Source: JACVRW01 sp963734025 (GTDB lineage Bacteria > Actinomycetota > Thermoleophilia > Solirubrobacterales > Thermoleophilaceae). Taken from it: a DNA stretch of 64,000 nt. Positions 61,922 to 64,000 of the stretch are shown here, in pieces (the stretch's first letter is position 1; each line of letters begins with the position of its first letter). Both the position numbers and the translations under genes were made by a program. The DNA lies in the NCBI GenBank assembly GCA_963734025.1, contig CAVTFR010000013.1, positions 1 to 64,000 on the forward strand, given 5' to 3'. The notes beneath the pieces were generated by a model. It was not told where the DNA came from, searched no databases, and worked only from the letters and a program-made list of their open reading frames with translations.

Positions 61922-63805
61922 ATGGAACCCGTCTCGATCGAGCCCAAGCTCAACGAAGGCAACGCTCCGCGCCCGGCCGAGCCGGGCGCCTCCCCCAAGG
62001 AGCAACGAGGCAAGGGCAGGAAGGGCTCGCTCGAAAATCCCGAGGTCTACGAGAACGTCCCGGGACACGTCATCCCGATCATCGCGCACGAGTTCGATGA
62101 CTTCGACAACGAGGCCGAGAAGTTCCTCGCGGGCGACACGCCCGAGGACGAGTTCATCGGGTTCCGGCTGAAGCAGGGCGTCTACGGACAGCGCCAGGCC
62201 GACGTCCAGATGTGCCGCATCAAGCTGCCGATGGGCGGCGTGACGCCTGAGCAGATGGAGATGTTCGCCGACGTGGTCGAGGAGTACGCGCCGCTCGACA
62301 AGGGCCACATCACGACGCGCCAGAACATCCAGATCCATCACATCCCGCTGCGCGACATGGCCGAGCTGATCCGCAAGGTCTCCGACGCCGGCCTGTCCTC
62401 GCGCGAGGGCTGCGGCAACACGGTCCGCAACGTCACCGGCGACCCGTGGGCCGGCATCACAGAGGGCGAGCTGTTCGACATCACCCCCTACGCGGGCGCG
62501 TACGTGCGCTACTTCGTGCGCCACCCCACGACGCAGCTGATGCCGCGCAAGGTCAAGACCGCCTTCACGGCGACCGACGAGGACCGCGCGATCACCGGCA
62601 TCCACGACATCGCCTTCATCCCGCGCGTCCGCAATGGCGTGCGCGGCGTCGAGATGCGCGTGGGCGGCGGCACCTCGATCATGCCGCGCGTCGCCCCCAC
62701 GCTGTACGAGTTCGTCGAGCTCGACAACGGCGACTTCCTGAAGGTCTCGGAGGCGGTTTTCCGCATCTTCGACCGCCAGGAGTGGCTGCGGGTGAACCGC
62801 GCCCGCGCGCGCATCAAGGTGCTGATCGACAAGATCGGCATCGACGCCTTCCGCGATCTGGTCGAGGAGGAGCTCGCCGGCGACTGGGTCGCCGAGCGCG
62901 ACTTCGACCCGGCGCCGCTCCTGTTCGAGGACGACGAGGAGGCGAACGCGCCGCAGCCGCTCGCCCACTACGCCCAGCCGAACGGCGACGGCACGGCCTT
63001 CGAGCTGTTCCGCGCCTCGAACGTGGAGCCCCAGCGCCAGCAGGGCTTCTCGAGCGTGCAGGTGCGCGTCGTGCGCGGAGACCTGACGCCGGAGCAGTTC
63101 CGCGGCCTCGCGCAGATCATGCGCCATTACTCGGGCGGCTACGCCCGCACGACGGTCGAGCAGAACCTGCTGCTGCGCTGGGTACGCGACGAGTCGCTCT
63201 ACGAGGTCTGGCGCGCGCTCGACGAGCTCGGACTCGGCGGCGCCGGAGCCGGCACGATCGTGGACACGGTCTCGTGCCCGGGCACGGACTCGTGCAAGCT
63301 CGGCATCACGAGCTCGATGGGCCTCAACCGCGCCGTCATGGAGCGCGTCGAGGCGATGAAGATCGACGACCCGCTCACGAGGCGGATCCACATCAAGATG
63401 TCCGGCTGCCCCAACGGCTGCAGCCAGCACCACATCGCGAACATCGGGTTCTACGGCGCGTCGATCAAGGTCGGCGAGCACACGATCCCGGCCTACGTCG
63501 CCCACATCGGCGGCCGCTACGAGGGCGGTGAGGTCGTCTACGGCAACCGCCTGAAGGTCCGGCTCGCGGCCAAGCGCGTGCCCGAGGCGGTCGAGCGCTG
63601 GATCCGCATGTACGAGGCCGAGCGCCAGGACGGCGAGGAGTTCAACGCCTACGCGGAGCGGGTCGGCACTACCCGCTTCGAGGAGGAAGCGAAGCCGCTC
63701 GCGCTCCCGATCGAGTTCAGCCTCGAGAACATGAATCACTTCATCGACTGGCAGCGCAAGGAGCCCTTCCAGGTCATCCGGGGTGAGGGCGAATGCGCGG
63801 TCTAG
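61922..63805 (+). CDS. sir: Ferredoxin-dependent sulfite (nitrite) reductase
   Basis: Intact, 627 residues. KQGVYGQRQADVQMCRIKLP, HITTRQNIQIHHIPLRDMAE and REGCGNTVRNVTGDPWAGIT are the first half-domain signatures. In the second half, DTVSCPGTDSCKLGITSSMG and KMSGCPNGCSQHHIANIGFY give the Cys ligands (CxxxxxC and CxxxC) for the 4Fe-4S cluster and siroheme. With cysH directly downstream, sulfite to sulfide in assimilatory sulfate reduction is favoured over nitrite reduction. GAGAGG 8-13 nt upstream supports the ATG. Confidence 0.92.
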   Translation: MEPVSIEPKLNEGNAPRPAEPGASPKEQRGKGRKGSLENPEVYENVPGHVIPIIAHEFDDFDNEAEKFLAGDTPEDEFIGFRLKQGVYGQRQADVQMCRIKLPMGGVTPEQMEMFADVVEEYAPLDKGHITTRQNIQIHHIPLRDMAELIRKVSDAGLSSREGCGNTVRNVTGDPWAGITEGELFDITPYAGAYVRYFVRHPTTQLMPRKVKTAFTATDEDRAITGIHDIAFIPRVRNGVRGVEMRVGGGTSIMPRVAPTLYEFVELDNGDFLKVSEAVFRIFDRQEWLRVNRARARIKVLIDKIGIDAFRDLVEEELAGDWVAERDFDPAPLLFEDDEEANAPQPLAHYAQPNGDGTAFELFRASNVEPQRQQGFSSVQVRVVRGDLTPEQFRGLAQIMRHYSGGYARTTVEQNLLLRWVRDESLYEVWRALDELGLGGAGAGTIVDTVSCPGTDSCKLGITSSMGLNRAVMERVEAMKIDDPLTRRIHIKMSGCPNGCSQHHIANIGFYGASIKVGEHTIPAYVAHIGGRYEGGEVVYGNRLKVRLAAKRVPEAVERWIRMYEAERQDGEEFNAYAERVGTTRFEEEAKPLALPIEFSLENMNHFIDWQRKEPFQVIRGEGECAV

Positions 63806-64000
63806 AGCTCGACGCCCAGGAAACGCTCAGCCAGGCGATCGAGCGCCACCACCCGCGGCTCGTCATGGCCTGCTCCTTCCAGAAGGAGGAGTCGGTGCTC
63901 ATCGACCTGCTCATGCGCATCGAGCCCTCGGCACGCGTGTTCACGATCGACACCGGCGTGCTCTTCCCCGAGACATACGAGGTCTGGCGCAAGATCGAGG
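63792..64000 (+). CDS. cysH: Phosphoadenylyl/adenylyl-sulfate reductase, 3' end outside window
   Basis: Only the first 69 residues lie in the window. HHPRLVMACSFQKEESVLID is the PP-loop (SFQKE), and RVFTIDTGVLFPETYEVWRK is the conserved TGxLFPETY segment of CysH. The ATG overlaps the end of sir by 14 nt, so the two are translated together. Whether it uses PAPS or APS depends on C-terminal cysteines that are not visible. Confidence 0.9.

Noticed and set aside
1..64000. tRNA, rRNA, insertion sequence or prophage genes
   Set aside because: None was recognised by eye; no transposase or integrase motif was seen. A tRNA search was not possible here.

Overview
The window is very G+C-rich DNA from an actinobacterium. 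GTG and TTG starts are common, genes are tightly packed with ATGA/GTGA overlaps, and many starts appear leaderless (a TAnnnT hexamer 6-11 nt upstream). Several families look like those of the Thermoleophilia/Solirubrobacterales: an ECF sigma factor with a zinc finger and proline-rich tail, RTX-like calcium-binding fragments, proline/alanine-rich anchored surface proteins, and Asn/Asp/Gln-rich repeat proteins. The lineage is my inference. No rRNA, tRNA, insertion sequence, phage gene or CRISPR array was recognised.

Positions 1 to about 33,050 form one large surface-polysaccharide locus. It encodes at least eight glycosyltransferases, several methyltransferases (class I, TylF and FkbM types), two Wzx-like flippases, a Wzy/O-antigen-ligase-like protein with a TPR-like tail, a WbaP-type priming transferase and a WecG/TagA-type transferase. 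Nucleotide-sugar genes include Gmd and Rmd (GDP-D-rhamnose), HddA-GmhA-GmhB (D-glycero-D-manno-heptose), RfbC, a UDP-sugar dehydrogenase, and a WlbA/WbpE-like oxidoreductase and aminotransferase pair. An L-2-hydroxyglutarate oxidase sits inside the locus. Many reading frames here are broken by single-base shifts at places where protein similarity continues. This looks like indel error (or unusually heavy decay), so those CDS spans are reconstructions.

Positions 33,100 to 47,300 are mixed: a truncated calcium-binding protein, a thermonuclease-like protein, an ECF sigma factor with a fused zinc finger and proline-rich tail next to an LPRTG-type membrane protein, an alpha/beta hydrolase, a MoaD-MoaE fusion, a rhomboid protease, methylmalonyl-CoA mutase large subunit, a TetR/NmrA-like divergent pair with two palindromic operators, a VAEEP-repeat protein, two Tat-exported sulfatase-fold proteins with Thr in place of the formylglycine Cys, and a propionyl-CoA carboxylase beta subunit. 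The mutase and carboxylase suggest propionyl-CoA/methylmalonyl-CoA metabolism.

Positions 47,300 to 64,000 hold an ABC exporter with a small membrane protein, a convergent response regulator and histidine kinase, a DHA2-type MFS exporter with a co-translated 60-residue membrane protein, three tandem secreted or surface proteins, a sigma factor fused to a ribbon-helix-helix domain and a C-terminal membrane tail, a DUF3352-like lipoprotein, an ornithine-cyclodeaminase-family protein, a small ACC-epsilon-like protein, a DrrAB-type exporter, and the start of an assimilatory sulfur operon (sulfite reductase, then cysH cut by the window end).

The most unusual items are the tail-anchored sigma-RHH fusion, the repeated promoter layout in which divergent genes share one TA between two overlapping -10 hexamers, and the repeat protein whose second repeat carries two in-frame amber codons exactly where the first has Tyr and Glu.
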